A DNA stretch of 64,000 nucleotides from Lagopus muta (lineage: Eukaryota > Chordata > Aves > Galliformes > Phasianidae): positions 6,615,505 to 6,679,504 of the forward strand of contig NC_064434.1 in assembly GCF_023343835.1 (NCBI RefSeq), written 5' to 3'. The position numbers and the translations under genes were made by a program. Position 1 is the stretch's first letter, and the number at the start of each line of letters is the position of its first letter. The notes beneath the pieces were generated by a model. That model was given only the letters and a program-made list of their open reading frames with translations, had not been told where the DNA came from and searched no databases. This document shows positions 13,101 to 54,000 of the stretch, in pieces.

Positions 13101-14391
13101 GACTTTTCAGGAGAGGCATAACCTCAGATCCGGATTCTTTGTAGGAATGGTATCTACCCACTCACAGCTTTTGGGATGCCACGACCTCAGCAGCCCCAGC
13201 AGGTGGTGGTGAAGTCTCCCATTGCTCCACCATCAGTAAAAACCCCAACTCCAGAGCCGGCAGAGGTGGAAACCCGCAAGGTGAGACGTGGCACCTCCAC
13301 TGCTCCCTGTGCAGCTGTGCTGTGAGCAGCAGTGGCTCACGGGGTGTCTGTGCTTCTCTTTCAGGTGGTGCTGATGCAGTGCAACATTGAGTCAGTAGAG
13401 GAGGGAGTGAAGCACCACGTACGGTCCCACCTTCTGGCTGAGTGTTCTGTGTGTGTGTGGAGGGGGTGCTGAGCACGTGGCATCACTGTGCTGAGGTGCT
13501 GCTGGGGTCTGGTGTGATGTGCTGCTGCCAGAGCTGCAGTTCTTGGGGCACAAAGCCAGATTGAGGCCCAACTTGGGTTGGAAGGGTCCCTTAAAGGTCA
13601 CGTCGTCCTGTGATGAACAGTGACATCTACAGCCCGTGCCTATAGATGGCCTGCTGCTTAACTAGCATTTATGGCTTATCCTCCAGATACAGCCTTAGAG
13701 CATTCCTTCCACGTGGTTGTGCTGCTGGCAAGGGTTGGGAGTAATAGAATTGGGTGTGTTTTTTCCTCTTAGACTCCAGTGGAACTCTGCAAGGGCAGGG
13801 AGAGGGTGATTCCTATCCCAGTGGGGATCTGGGGGAACATTCCTAGCTGTGTTGGCTGCTGCCTGTACTGTGGCAGCCTGTCAAATTGCACATGCTCACG
13901 AGAGCTTCTCTACCCTGCAGTTAACACTGCTGCTGAAACTGGAAGACAAGTTGAATCGACACTTGAGTTGTGACCTGCAGCCCAGTAAGTGCCTCTCCTC
14001 CTGTATTCTCATGCACTGGAGTCAGCAGTGCAGTCTGGCTGTGGGATTTACACGCTTCCCTGTGTTGCAGATGATAATATCCAAGAACTGGCAGCTGAAT
14101 TGGTCCAGCTTGGATTCATCAGTGAGGTGAGCAGCCTCAAGCAGGGACGTAGCTCTGCATTCCTTTCTCAGGCTTTATTGTCCTTGTCTGCCTGGGAAGG
14201 TAGAAGTAGCACGTGTTCTTGCCATGCACTCGGGCAGGTTTTAAGCAAGCTTTTGGCTTCGCACCACCCCTCACTCTGACTTGTTCCCCCAGGCTGACCA
14301 GAGCAGACTTACCTGTTTACTTGAAGAGGCATTCAGCAAGTTCTACTACACCCGGAACGGAGCTCTGACGGCAGTGACGGTGTCATCGTAG
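1136..14391 (+). CDS. NRBP1: Nuclear receptor-binding protein 1 (pseudokinase), 3' two thirds of gene
   Basis: NRBP1 is a pseudokinase adaptor acting in ER-Golgi trafficking and in Elongin/Cullin ubiquitin ligase assembly (family knowledge). Twelve coding exons are visible: 1136-1230, 10924-11007, 11267-11325, 11937-12035, 12111-12243, 12381-12483, 12956-13006, 13145-13280, 13365-13418, 13921-13984, 14071-14126 and 14293-14391 (TAG). All phases agree, giving 343 codons plus one partial codon. The reading starts [17 protein letters not shown], where the catalytic HRD is HGN. The DFG position reads GSV, so catalysis is not expected; the APE motif is kept (FFAPEYGE). A C-terminal region with [14 protein letters not shown], then two helical segments and the end TAVTVSS, matches human NRBP1 closely. 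The first roughly 190 residues lie left of the window. One difference from mammals is the loop [20 protein letters not shown], where human has a Gly/Pro-rich segment. Confidence 0.96.
2930..3010 (-). mobile_element. CR1 LINE 3' tail fragment
   Basis: It begins ACAGAATCATAAGG and runs through GAAGGGACCACTGGAGGTCA, the reverse complement of the CR1 3' end. It is strongly 5'-truncated. Confidence 0.8.
3501..3657 (+). mobile_element. CR1 LINE 3' fragment
   Basis: GTGGTGGATGGCCCTGCAGA… leads to CCCTTCCAACTCAAATGATT and CTGTGATT, the typical CR1 3' end in plus orientation. Confidence 0.85.
5200..5700 (+). mobile_element. CR1 LINE, 0.5-kb 5'-truncated copy
   Basis: It starts CTCCCAATACAAGAAAGGCA and carries the CR1 3' region through GGAAGTTCTTTACAGAGAGA, GTGGATGCCCCGTCC and GAGGTCCCTTCC. 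It is nearly identical in layout to the copy at 16372-16988, so the same young subfamily is likely. Its open frames explain the 230-codon plus-strand ORF here. Confidence 0.92.
6282..6338. repeat. TA/TG microsatellite
   Basis: Alternating GTGTGTATATATAT… TATACGTATATA purine-pyrimidine sequence of about 55 bp. Confidence 0.85.
7471..7555 (+). mobile_element. CR1 LINE internal fragment
   Basis: AGGAAGGCCAGTGGTATCCTGG… and CCACCAGCAGGTGAGGGGTG match the CR1 segment upstream of the usual tail. Both ends are truncated. Confidence 0.7.
9068..9140 (+). mobile_element. CR1 LINE 3' tail fragment
   Basis: GGTTGGGCCTGAGGATCTTG… TCTTCCAACCTGAGTGATTC TGTGATT is a diverged CR1 end. Confidence 0.75.
9508..9742 (+). 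mobile_element. CR1 LINE 3' fragment, diverged
   Basis: GGGGTTGTTCAGTTTGGAGA, GGGGAGACCTCA, TGTGCCAGGGAAGGTTCAGG and GACCTGAGTGATTCTATG appear in CR1 order. Confidence 0.8.
9765..9845 (-). mobile_element. CR1 LINE 3' tail fragment
   Basis: CACAGAATTATAAGGGTTGG AGGGGATTTC… is the reverse complement of a CR1 3' end. It sits tail-to-tail with the plus-strand copy ending at 9742. Confidence 0.75.
10068..10236 (+). mobile_element. CR1 LINE 3' fragment
   Basis: GCCCAAGGAGGCTGTGGATG, GCACACAGCAGGGGGTTGGA and GGCCATTCTATGATTCTGTG show a well preserved 3' end. Confidence 0.9.
13566..13612 (-). mobile_element. CR1 LINE tail remnant
   Basis: Short match GGGTTGGAAGGGTCCCTTAA AGGTCA inside an NRBP1 intron; boundaries are uncertain. 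Confidence 0.5.
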
Positions 14392-15325
14392 CATCCCTTG
14401 GCTCCAGGGCGGCCGGTGCAGCTTTGTTGCCTGTGACCCCTTCTGTGTCTGTCCATCACCGTAGGGCATCAGCAAGCCCCCAGCTGCAGTGCTTGGAAGC
14501 TCATCCTGCATGTGCTGTGGCTGGGCCCAGCAACAATCCTCCCTGCCCGCCTATTAAAGGGGACTTTGCGCATCAGTATTATTTCCAGCCCTGTTTTTGT
14601 TGGGATTTTGCCAGGTGGTGCTGGGGAGCCAGGTCCTGGCTCGGGGTGTTCTGTAGCCCCGTTCATGTGCATGGAATTTGTTCTGTTTGGATTGTACAAA
14701 GTGTCTTTTTGCACAGCACAGAAATGGTTTTTTCGTTTTCTTTTTTTTGTTGTTTTTTTTTTTTTTAATTTAAAGGTAAGCAGAGGGGAGCCCTTAGGCC
14801 CTGTTCCCCCTCTGTATCCCCCCCCAACTCTGCAACCGCCTGTGGCAGCAGTCACGAGCCTCGTCCCTGGGCAGAGGGATCCAGCACCAGCCTGGCCCTT
14901 CGCCTCTCCGCTCCCCTTTGGCTGCACTTTGTTTACTCGTTTTGCACAGCCCCGCAGCTCTGCACGTCGGCCTGTGCTGCAGGTGCAGGGCTGCAGCGTG
15001 TGCTCCCCTGGGCTGTGTCCCCTGCTGCAGCATCCTGGAGCCGAGCTTGGCCCTCCTGCCCTGCTGCTGCGTGCTGCCGCGGGCCCCCTGTGTGCTCCGG
15101 GCCTCTGGCAGGCAGCCTGGAGCCCCGTGCTGTTGTTGTCCTGGGCTCTGCTGGGCCGCCGGGTGCTCCAGCGCTCAGCTCCCTCTGCATCTCCTTTCTA
15201 TCTGAGGGTGCTCGGAGGGGCTGAGCCCACAGCCCTGCATGCGTCTTTGGGGCTGAACGCGGCGCTGCTCCCGCATCTCATTTCTATCATTTCCTATTTT
15301 TAATAAACTGTTTTGTAAATACCCG
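14392..15325 (+). other. NRBP1: NRBP1 3' untranslated region
   Basis: This runs from the TAG at 14389-14391 to just past AATAAA at 15302-15307. A proximal ATTAAA at 14553-14558 could give a short form. A T-rich run lies at about 14727-14769. The second half is GC-rich and keeps open frames on both strands, which explains several spurious ORFs here. Confidence 0.8.
15302..15307 (+). promoter_or_regulatory. NRBP1: NRBP1 poly(A) signal AATAAA
   Basis: This is the first canonical AATAAA after the NRBP1 stop and is followed by a GT-rich stretch. It lies only 105 bp before the KRTCAP3 start codon. Confidence 0.8.
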
Positions 15326-15730
15326 AGTGCTGCCTCTTTCCGGGCCTGGGAGGAGTGGGGCTCCGCCTCGGGGCGGCTCCAGCTGCGAGCGGCCTGCTGC
15401 TGCTGGCGGCCATGGCGGGCAGGCGTGCGGGGCGATGGTGGCCGGGGCCCCTGGCTGAGCCGCAGCGCCTGATGCGTGCTGGGCTGGGTCTCATCGTGCT
15501 GGGCCACAGCACCCTGGTGCTGGGAGCCATCGTGCACGGCTCCGTCCTGCGGCACGTCTCCAGGACCAAGGGTGCCGTCACCCCTGAGTACGCGGTGGCC
15601 AACGTCGTGTCGGTGCTGTCCGGGCTGCTGGTGAGAGCCGTGCGGTGCAGATGGACCCCATGCTGGGCCAGAGGGGGTGGGGGCGGGTGAGGCTGCGGCG
15701 TTGTGCTGAGTGAGGATCTCTTCCCCGCAG
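15320..15730 (+). promoter_or_regulatory. KRTCAP3: CpG-rich promoter and first exon region of KRTCAP3
   Basis: Base composition turns strongly GC- and CpG-rich immediately after the NRBP1 poly(A) signal and stays so through KRTCAP3 exon 1. No TATA box is evident. The promoter therefore has to lie within, or right next to, the NRBP1 termination zone. Confidence 0.55.
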
Positions 15731-17906
15731 AGCATCGCTGTGGGCATCGTTGCCATCGTGGTGTCGCGCAACCTTTCCCGGGCTGTCCTGGTGAGTGCGG
15801 GGCTGCCGGGCTGGGAGATGGGGGGGATGGAGCTGTGCGGGGGCCTCAGCATGGCTCTGTGTGCTCTGGGCAGCCGCTCCCTTGGACCTTGGACCCAGCA
15901 GCTCCTTCCGCCTCTGCTGCTGGGGCTGCGGCAGCTCCTGGTGCTGGAGGAGGGTGGGCAGCAGCCTGGGCTCTGGGCGGCTTCTTGGGGCAGAAATGTT
16001 CCAACTAAGGGGTAAAGCTGCAGCCCCACGTCTGATGTCTCACAGGGCAGGGCTGTGTGAGGCATTGCTGCCGGGGGGAGCCTCTGTGGCTCTGCATGTG
16101 TAGCATAGGGGGAATGGTTTAAACTGAGATAGTGGAGGTGTAGATTAGATATTAGGAGGAAGTTCACCCGGAGGGTGGTGAGGCACTGGCACAGGTTGCC
16201 CAAGAAGGCTGTGGATGCCCCATCCCTGCAGGCATTCAAGGCCAGGCTGGATGTGGCTCTGGGCAGCCTGGGCTGCTGGTTGGTGACCTGCACACAGCAG
16301 GGGGTTGGAACTGGATGAGCACTGTGGGCCTTTGCAACCCAGGCCAGTCTATGGTTCTGCAGGTGAGGTGAAGCAGTGTGAGGCATCAGATCTTCATCAG
16401 CAGAGGGGTGGCCAGCAGGGACAGGGAGCTGATTGTCCCCATTTATTCTGCCCTCATGAGGCCCCATCTGGAGCACTGTGTCCAGGTCTGGAGCCCCCAG
16501 TACAAGAAAGACAGGGAGCTGCTGGAGAGGGTCCAGAGGAGCCACAAAGATGATCTGGGGACTGGAGCACCTCCCCTACAAAGACAGGCTGAGGGAGCTG
16601 GGCTTTGTTCAGCATGGAGAAAAGAAGGCTGCAGGGTGCAGCCTGGCAGTACCTAAAGGGAGCCTACAAACAGGAGGGGAATCAACTCTTTGAAAGGGCA
16701 GACAACAGCAGGACAAGGGGAAATGGTTTGAAGTTGAGGGAGGGAAGATTTAGGTTGGATGTCAGGGGAAGTTCTTTACAGAGAGAGTGGTGAGGTGCTG
16801 GAACAGCTGCCCAGAGAGGCTGTGGATGCCCCGTCCATCCCTGGAGGTGTTCAAGGCCAGGTTGGATGGGGCCCTGGGCAGCCTGATCTGATGTTAAATG
16901 TGGAAGTTGGTGGCCCTGCATGTGGCAGGGGGTTGGAGATTCATCATCCTTGAGGTCCCTTCCAACCCTGGCCATTCTGTGATTCTTTGAGGCACAGCCC
17001 AGAGGATGGCTGAAGCACACCAAGAGCCGGGGGTGTGCACAGCATGTACCTACATGGCAGAAACCTCTGCAGGGTTCCCAGTGACCCCATGCAGAGCCAC
17101 GCTGTGCCCAACCCCACGCCTTACCCCAGCTGTGGCCGGTCCCGCTCTCACGCGCTCTCCTTATGCTGGCAGCACTGGGCCCTGCTGGGAGTATCCCTGC
17201 TGAACTGTCTGCTGTCTGCAGCCTGCAGCGTGGGCTTGGCGCTGGCCATCGCGCTCACCATCCACAGCCGTGGGATGCGCCTGGTCACGGGCTGCAACAG
17301 CCCCGCGCTGCCGGCTGATGCCCGCGCAGCCATAGCCACCAACGACTGTCCCTTCAACACCACGCGCATCTATGTGAGTACCTGTGGGCCTGATGCTCGG
17401 CCTTCTCCTTTGCTTCTGCTTTCTTAATGTTCTGCCTTTTTTCTCTTTCTCTTCCCTCCATCCCGGCCCCCGTTGGTCTGAATGGGCCCCTCTCAGCTCT
17501 GGGTGGGCGCTGCGGTCTGTGCCCCCCCAAAACTCCCCCACTTTCTGCTCTGCAGGACACAGCCCTGGCGCTCTGGTTCCCCTCTGTGCTGCTGGCAGCT
17601 GCAGAAGCTGTGCTGGCTGGAAGGTGCTCTTTGGCAGCCCTGGTCCTGCAGGGCATCGGCCCTTGTGCACGTGGCTACAGCAAGGACCAGGTACGTCCTA
17701 ACCACACACAGGCATCCCTGTCTGACCTACCATTACTGCTGGCTCTCCCAACTGGGCTGAGGACTCCCTGCCCCACCTCAGCACTCCCTGCACCCCCTGC
17801 TAGTGCATTCCTTTGCAGCCCTCCACCTCTTTTCTTCCAGATGGCCAGGCCAGGTATGGTGAAGGAGAGGCAGCTGCTGGTGGGGCTGGCTGAGACCTGT
17901 GCATAG
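15412..17906 (+). CDS. KRTCAP3: Keratinocyte-associated protein 3, four-pass membrane protein
   Basis: KRTCAP3 is a four-pass membrane protein of epithelia whose molecular role is poorly known. Five coding exons, 15412-15630, 15731-15790, 17173-17373, 17556-17690 and 17841-17906 (TAG), are all phase 0 and give 226 aa (human about 240). Hydrophobic segments lie near residues 24-42 ([19 protein letters not shown]), 63-88, 94-122 and 164-184. Conserved landmarks include [30 protein letters not shown] and GIGPC. I chose the ATG at 15412 (context GCGGCCATGG) because it matches the human N-terminal length; an in-frame ATG at 15355 would add 19 residues. The last exon reads [21 protein letters not shown], shorter than and poorly conserved with the human tail. 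A possible 3'UTR intron runs from 17913 to 18000 (gtgag...cag). Confidence 0.92.
16107..16358 (+). mobile_element. CR1 LINE 3' fragment in KRTCAP3 intron 2
   Basis: GGAGGAAGTTCACCCGGAGG, GTGGATGCCCCATCCCTGCA and CAACCCAGGCCAGTCTATGG are present. It abuts a second CR1 of another type. Confidence 0.9.
16372..16988 (+). mobile_element. CR1 LINE, 0.6-kb 5'-truncated copy in KRTCAP3 intron 2
   Basis: It runs from CAGCAGAGGGGTGGCCAGCA through GCATGGAGAAAAGAAGGCTG to CTGGCCATTCTGTGATTCTT. The plus-strand match to the copy at 5200-5700 is very high over their shared length. Confidence 0.92.
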
Positions 17907-18436
17907 TGGAGAGGTGAGTGCAGCGGTGTGGGCACGGCCCTGCAGTGCACGGCAGGGAGGTCACGGGCTGCAACACACCTGCTCTCTCTCTCCCTGCAGG
18001 TGGTGCTGCACCGAGTGCTGTCATACAGTGGGGTGATGCTGCACCTGCTGCAGGTGTAGGCATGGGGCTGTGCTCCTCCCCACGACCCCACCATCCTCCC
18101 TGGGATAAACCCTGCTGGTCCCAGGCATCAACTGCCCAGAAGCAGCAGCAGCCTTCACCCAGCACGTGTTGTGTTTCATGAAACCCCTCCCTATCCTCCC
18201 TTCCTGGGCCATACGGATCCTCCTGATGCGCCGAAAGCTGTGTCAATCTCTTTACATGCACAGCTGTGGGGAGGTAGAGGGACTGGGTGAGGGCAAGAAG
18301 AAGTGCTGAGGCCTGGCAATAGCTGGGGTTGGCCTTGGTGCTGGTGCTCCACATGCAGAGCTGGGGCTCAGAAGCAGGCTGATGAACAGAAGACGAAGAA
18401 CCCCTTTCTTGTAAACCTCCATTGTTTCTTTGAGTA

Positions 18437-18442
18437 AATAAA
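18437..18442 (+). promoter_or_regulatory. KRTCAP3: KRTCAP3 poly(A) signal AATAAA
   Basis: This AATAAA, in the context GTAAATAAAAG, is followed by T-rich sequence about 530 bp after the KRTCAP3 stop. The convergent IFT172 poly(A) signal is 286 bp further on. Confidence 0.75.
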
Positions 18443-18728
18443 AGTTTTTGTTTTTACGCTGGCTGCAGTTTCCCCATTGTGGATGCTTGCAGGAAGCTGG
18501 GTCTGCTCCTCGAAGGACAGTGCAAGGTGTGTATCAGCCTTTCCTCCCAGCCTCCCAGCACAGGCTGCAGTGTGATGCTTCACCCCTCAGCATGGAGGCT
18601 GCGTGGTTAGCAGTCATGTCGAGGGGCAAGGAAGTGAGAGGAAGGGCTACGGCTCTGTCCTCCAGGAACTACATGTCCCTGGGCACTGCATCCCCTGACA
18701 AACAGGAGCACAGAAGGGTTGAGATGTG
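18443..18728. other. Intergenic gap between convergent KRTCAP3 and IFT172
   Basis: About 290 bp separate the two poly(A) signals. I see no gene, repeat tail or other feature in it. Confidence 0.7.
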
Positions 18729-18734
18729 TTTATT
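18729..18734 (-). promoter_or_regulatory. IFT172: IFT172 poly(A) signal (AATAAA on minus strand)
   Basis: The plus strand reads TTTATT, 44 bp beyond the IFT172 stop codon, so the 3'UTR is only about 60-70 bp. Confidence 0.75.
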
Positions 18735-18777
18735 GGAGGGTAGAAGCAGAGGGGGCTGAGGAACAGGATGGTCCGGC

Positions 18778-50863
<32,086 letters not shown>

Positions 50864-50931
50864 GATGAGGGACTCAGAGCGATAGCAGCACCGGATCGCA
50901 CCGTCGCCGTATCCCGCTACAACCCACACCC

Positions 50932-50944
50932 GTTGCCTAGCAAC
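50932..50944. promoter_or_regulatory. RFX X-box GTTGCCTAGCAAC
   Basis: This fits the ciliary-gene X-box GTNRCC-N(0-3)-RGYAAC exactly, with one spacer base. It lies 69 bp upstream of the IFT172 ATG. RFX factors control IFT genes in animals (established), so this is the expected ciliary control site. Confidence 0.85.
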
Positions 50945-50961
50945 CGCTGAGCCGGCACCAC

Positions 50962-50975
50962 TGATGACGTCATCA
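50962..50975. promoter_or_regulatory. Palindromic CRE TGATGACGTCATCA
   Basis: This is a perfect 14-bp palindrome around the full CREB/ATF site TGACGTCA, 18 bp from the X-box. RFX and CREB often act side by side, as on MHC class II X1/X2 boxes. Confidence 0.8.
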
Positions 50976-51082
50976 ACACGCGCGTCTGTACTATACAACG
51001 CCCCGCCCCCTTCCTGTTTCGGCATCTCCACTTCCGGTCCCGCCCCGTCCCAGTTCCGGCAGTTCTCAGCCTCGGCGGGGCC

Positions 51083-54000
51083 ATGGAGGCGCTGCGGGCG
51101 GCGGGTCGCGCTGTGCTGCGGAGTCCGCGTCTCGCCCGGCACGGCCTGGGGCTCTGCCGGCGGCGCAGTGAGTGCGGGCCGGGAGCGGAGGGGAACCGAG
51201 GGTCGGTACAGGGCCGTGGGGCGGGAAGCATTGGTCTGGGCCCGGCTGGCCCTGGGACAAAATGAGGTCCGTGGGCCCGGAGCCGGGCTGTGGCTGTGCT
51301 GCGGCCTCTGTGGGGCTGAAGTGGTGCTTAGAGCTTGGAGCCAGGTCCTGGGTGCCCCGTCCCTGGAGGTGTTCAAGGCCAGGTTGGATGGGGCCCTGGG
51401 CAGCCTGGGCTGGTATGAAATGGGGAGGTTGGTGGCCATGCATGTGGCAGGGGGTTGGAACTTCATGATCCTGGAGGTCCCTTCCAACCCTGGCCATTCT
51501 GTGATTCTGTGGCATGGCCCGGAGGAGGGCTCCCTGGTAGCTGCAGCCTTATGTGCTATGCGGATGAGGTTGTCTGATTTCCCCGTGGATTCAGGATGCT
51601 TCAATTATGGGTCAGAGCTTTCTATAAGCGTAGCAGTAACGTTCTGGGAGTTAATCCCAGGAAAGAGGTGAAAAATAACCCTGAGAAGCATTATTTGAGT
51701 GTGAATGGCAGATGCATAGGTAATTCCCAGGGAGGGATTTCAATCTAGTGCTTCTAATGGTGTATAGAATCCAGAGAATCACAGAATGGCCTGTGTTAAA
51801 AAGGCCCACAATGCTCATCCATTTCCAACCCCCTGCTGTGTGCAGGTCACCAACCAGCAGCCCAGGCTGCCCAGAGCCACATCCAGCCTGGCCTTGAATG
51901 CCTGCAGGGATGGGGCATCCACAGCCTCCTTGGGCAACCTGTGCCAGTGCCTCACCACCCTCTGGGGGAAAAACTTCCTCCTAAGATCTAACCTAAACCT
52001 GTCTCAGTTTAAAATCATTCTCCCTTGTCCTATCACTATCCAGCCTCATAAACAGCCGTTCCCCTTCCTGTTTATATGCTTTAATTCTTTGGTCCTTGTC
52101 ACTCCTCCTGTATGGGTGAATCCAGACCAACTGACTCCCAGTACCTTAACCCTTCTCATCCTATGCGACACAGGTGAGGCTGCACCTTGAGTGTTGTGTT
52201 CAGTTTTGGGCTCCTCACTACAAGAAAGACATTGAGGCCCTGGAACACTTAGAGAGAATGGCAGTGAAACTGTGAGGGGTGTGGAGCACAAGCGTTATAG
52301 GGAGCAGCTGAGGAGGAGGCTCAAGAGAGATCTCGTGCTTCTCTGTGTCTGAAAAGATGTAATGAGGTGGGGATTGACTTCTTCTCCTAGGTAACTTCTA
52401 TATAACAAGAGGTGATCGCCTCGTGTTGTGCCAGGGGAGGTTCAGGTTGGGTGTTAGGAAACATTTCTTCTCATAAAGAGCAGCAGTGCAGTGGCACAGC
52501 TGCCCAGGGAGGTGGAGGGGTCACCAAACCTGGAGGTGTTCCAGAAGAGGTAGATGTGGCAATGAGGGATGTGGTCAGTGGGCGTGGTGGGCTGGATTGG
52601 ATGAGTGGGCTAGATGGTCTTAGACGTCTTTTCCAGCCTCAGTGATTCTATGATGATTCTGCAATCTTCTCTGTCACCATCCTTCTGCTCTCTGAGATTT
52701 GAGGAGGTAAATGTGTACTCAATTCTGCTTCAACTGTCCTTGAAAAGCATCCCCAGAGGAAGTACTTGGTATGAAAGAAGTGTTCCTTTGTGCATGGCAC
52801 TGATCTCATAAACAGTTTTTGATGAGACTGAGCTTTTTGCTGGCTTTATCTGGTAGGAGCAGAGCTTGTAATGGATGCTTTTACAGTGCTTGTTTTTTGT
52901 GTCCTCTCTTAGTAACAGTGGTGCAAGGGCTCCTTCTTCTACCAGCACTTGCAGAATGTGAAGTAAATCAGTTTCTGAAGGAAACTGAATGTGCTGAGGG
53001 CCCTCTCTAGGGAATCTGAGGAGATTGAGGAGGTTAATTGTCTACCTCTGCTCTCTTGAGACCCCACCAACAGTGCTGAGAACCCCAACATAAGGAAGAT
53101 TGGACCTGTTGGGGTGGGTTCATAGAACACCATGGGGATGCTCAGGGGGCTGGAACACCTCCCTGTGAGAACAGGCTGAGAGAGCTGGGGTGTTCAGCCT
53201 GGAGAAGAGAAGGCTTCAGGGAGACCTCTTTGTTGCCTTTCTGTACCTGGAGGCCTACAGGACAGCTGAGGAGGGACTATTTTAGTGAAGCACTGGCACA
53301 GGTTGCCCAAAGAGGTGGTGGAAGTCCCTGCAGACACCCAAGGTCAGGTTGGATGGGGCTCTGAGCACCTGGTGTCCCTGTTCAGTGCAGAGAGTTGGGC
53401 TAGATAACCTTAAAAGGTCCCTTCAAGCTCAAACAGTTCTACGATCCTTTGTCAGAGGATGCAGTGACAGGGGGTAACAGCCTTAAACTGAAAAGGGAGA
53501 TTTAGATTAGACATTAGGAAGAAATTCCTCACTAATGAGAGTAGTGTTTGAACAGATGCTCTTTGTCCTTTATTTTTTTAATGGACTTAATATATAGATA
53601 GATATATAAATAGATTTAATAGTAAAGCACATGGAGTTCTCTTCCCTCTGCTCGTTGGAATTCATCCATAAAGCACATTCTTCTGGAAGCTAGCTTGCAC
53701 TCTTTAAATGCCAGTCTGAGCTGTTCTGTAACACAAAGCCTATAGGATGATTGCTTCCCAGTCACCTCTGCTTCAGCTGTGAGTGCTGGCCATTCTGCCC
53801 CTTTCCTGGCTGCTGCTACTGCAGATAACAGCAGGTAATAGTTTGGCTTTGCTTGCAATGAGGCAGCTTGTGGAATTTGATCGGAGTGGGGCAGCAAATA
53901 CTGCTGTTCTTGTGGTGTGGCAGCACCTGAGGTGGATGAGGTGAATGCAGTACACAGCACGTGCTGCTTGCAGTGAAGGAGCTCAGGCCTGGAAATGCTA

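Larger units (their letters stand above)
50864..51082. promoter_or_regulatory. Bidirectional CpG-rich promoter of IFT172 and LDLRAP1-like gene
   Basis: Only 219 bp separate the two divergent start codons. The gap is CpG-rich and TATA-less. It contains an RFX X-box (50932-50944), a palindromic CRE (50962-50975), GC boxes (about 51000-51010 and 51040-51047) and ETS-type TTCCGG motifs (51030-51037 and near 51054). This is the usual make-up of a housekeeping bidirectional promoter. That both genes use it is inferred from position. Confidence 0.8.

Noticed and set aside
14512-15303. 263-codon plus-strand frame after the NRBP1 stop
   Set aside because: It lies in the NRBP1 3'UTR, with low-complexity Leu/Pro/Cys-rich translation from GC-rich DNA and a T run.
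15355-15411. Upstream in-frame ATG for KRTCAP3
   Set aside because: It adds 19 residues not matched in human, and the ATG at 15412 has the better context and fits the family length.
15175-16545. 456-codon open frame on the minus strand
   Set aside because: It runs antisense through the NRBP1 3'UTR, KRTCAP3 exons 1-2 and a CR1 copy. GC-rich sequence with few stops explains it, and the residues show no family.
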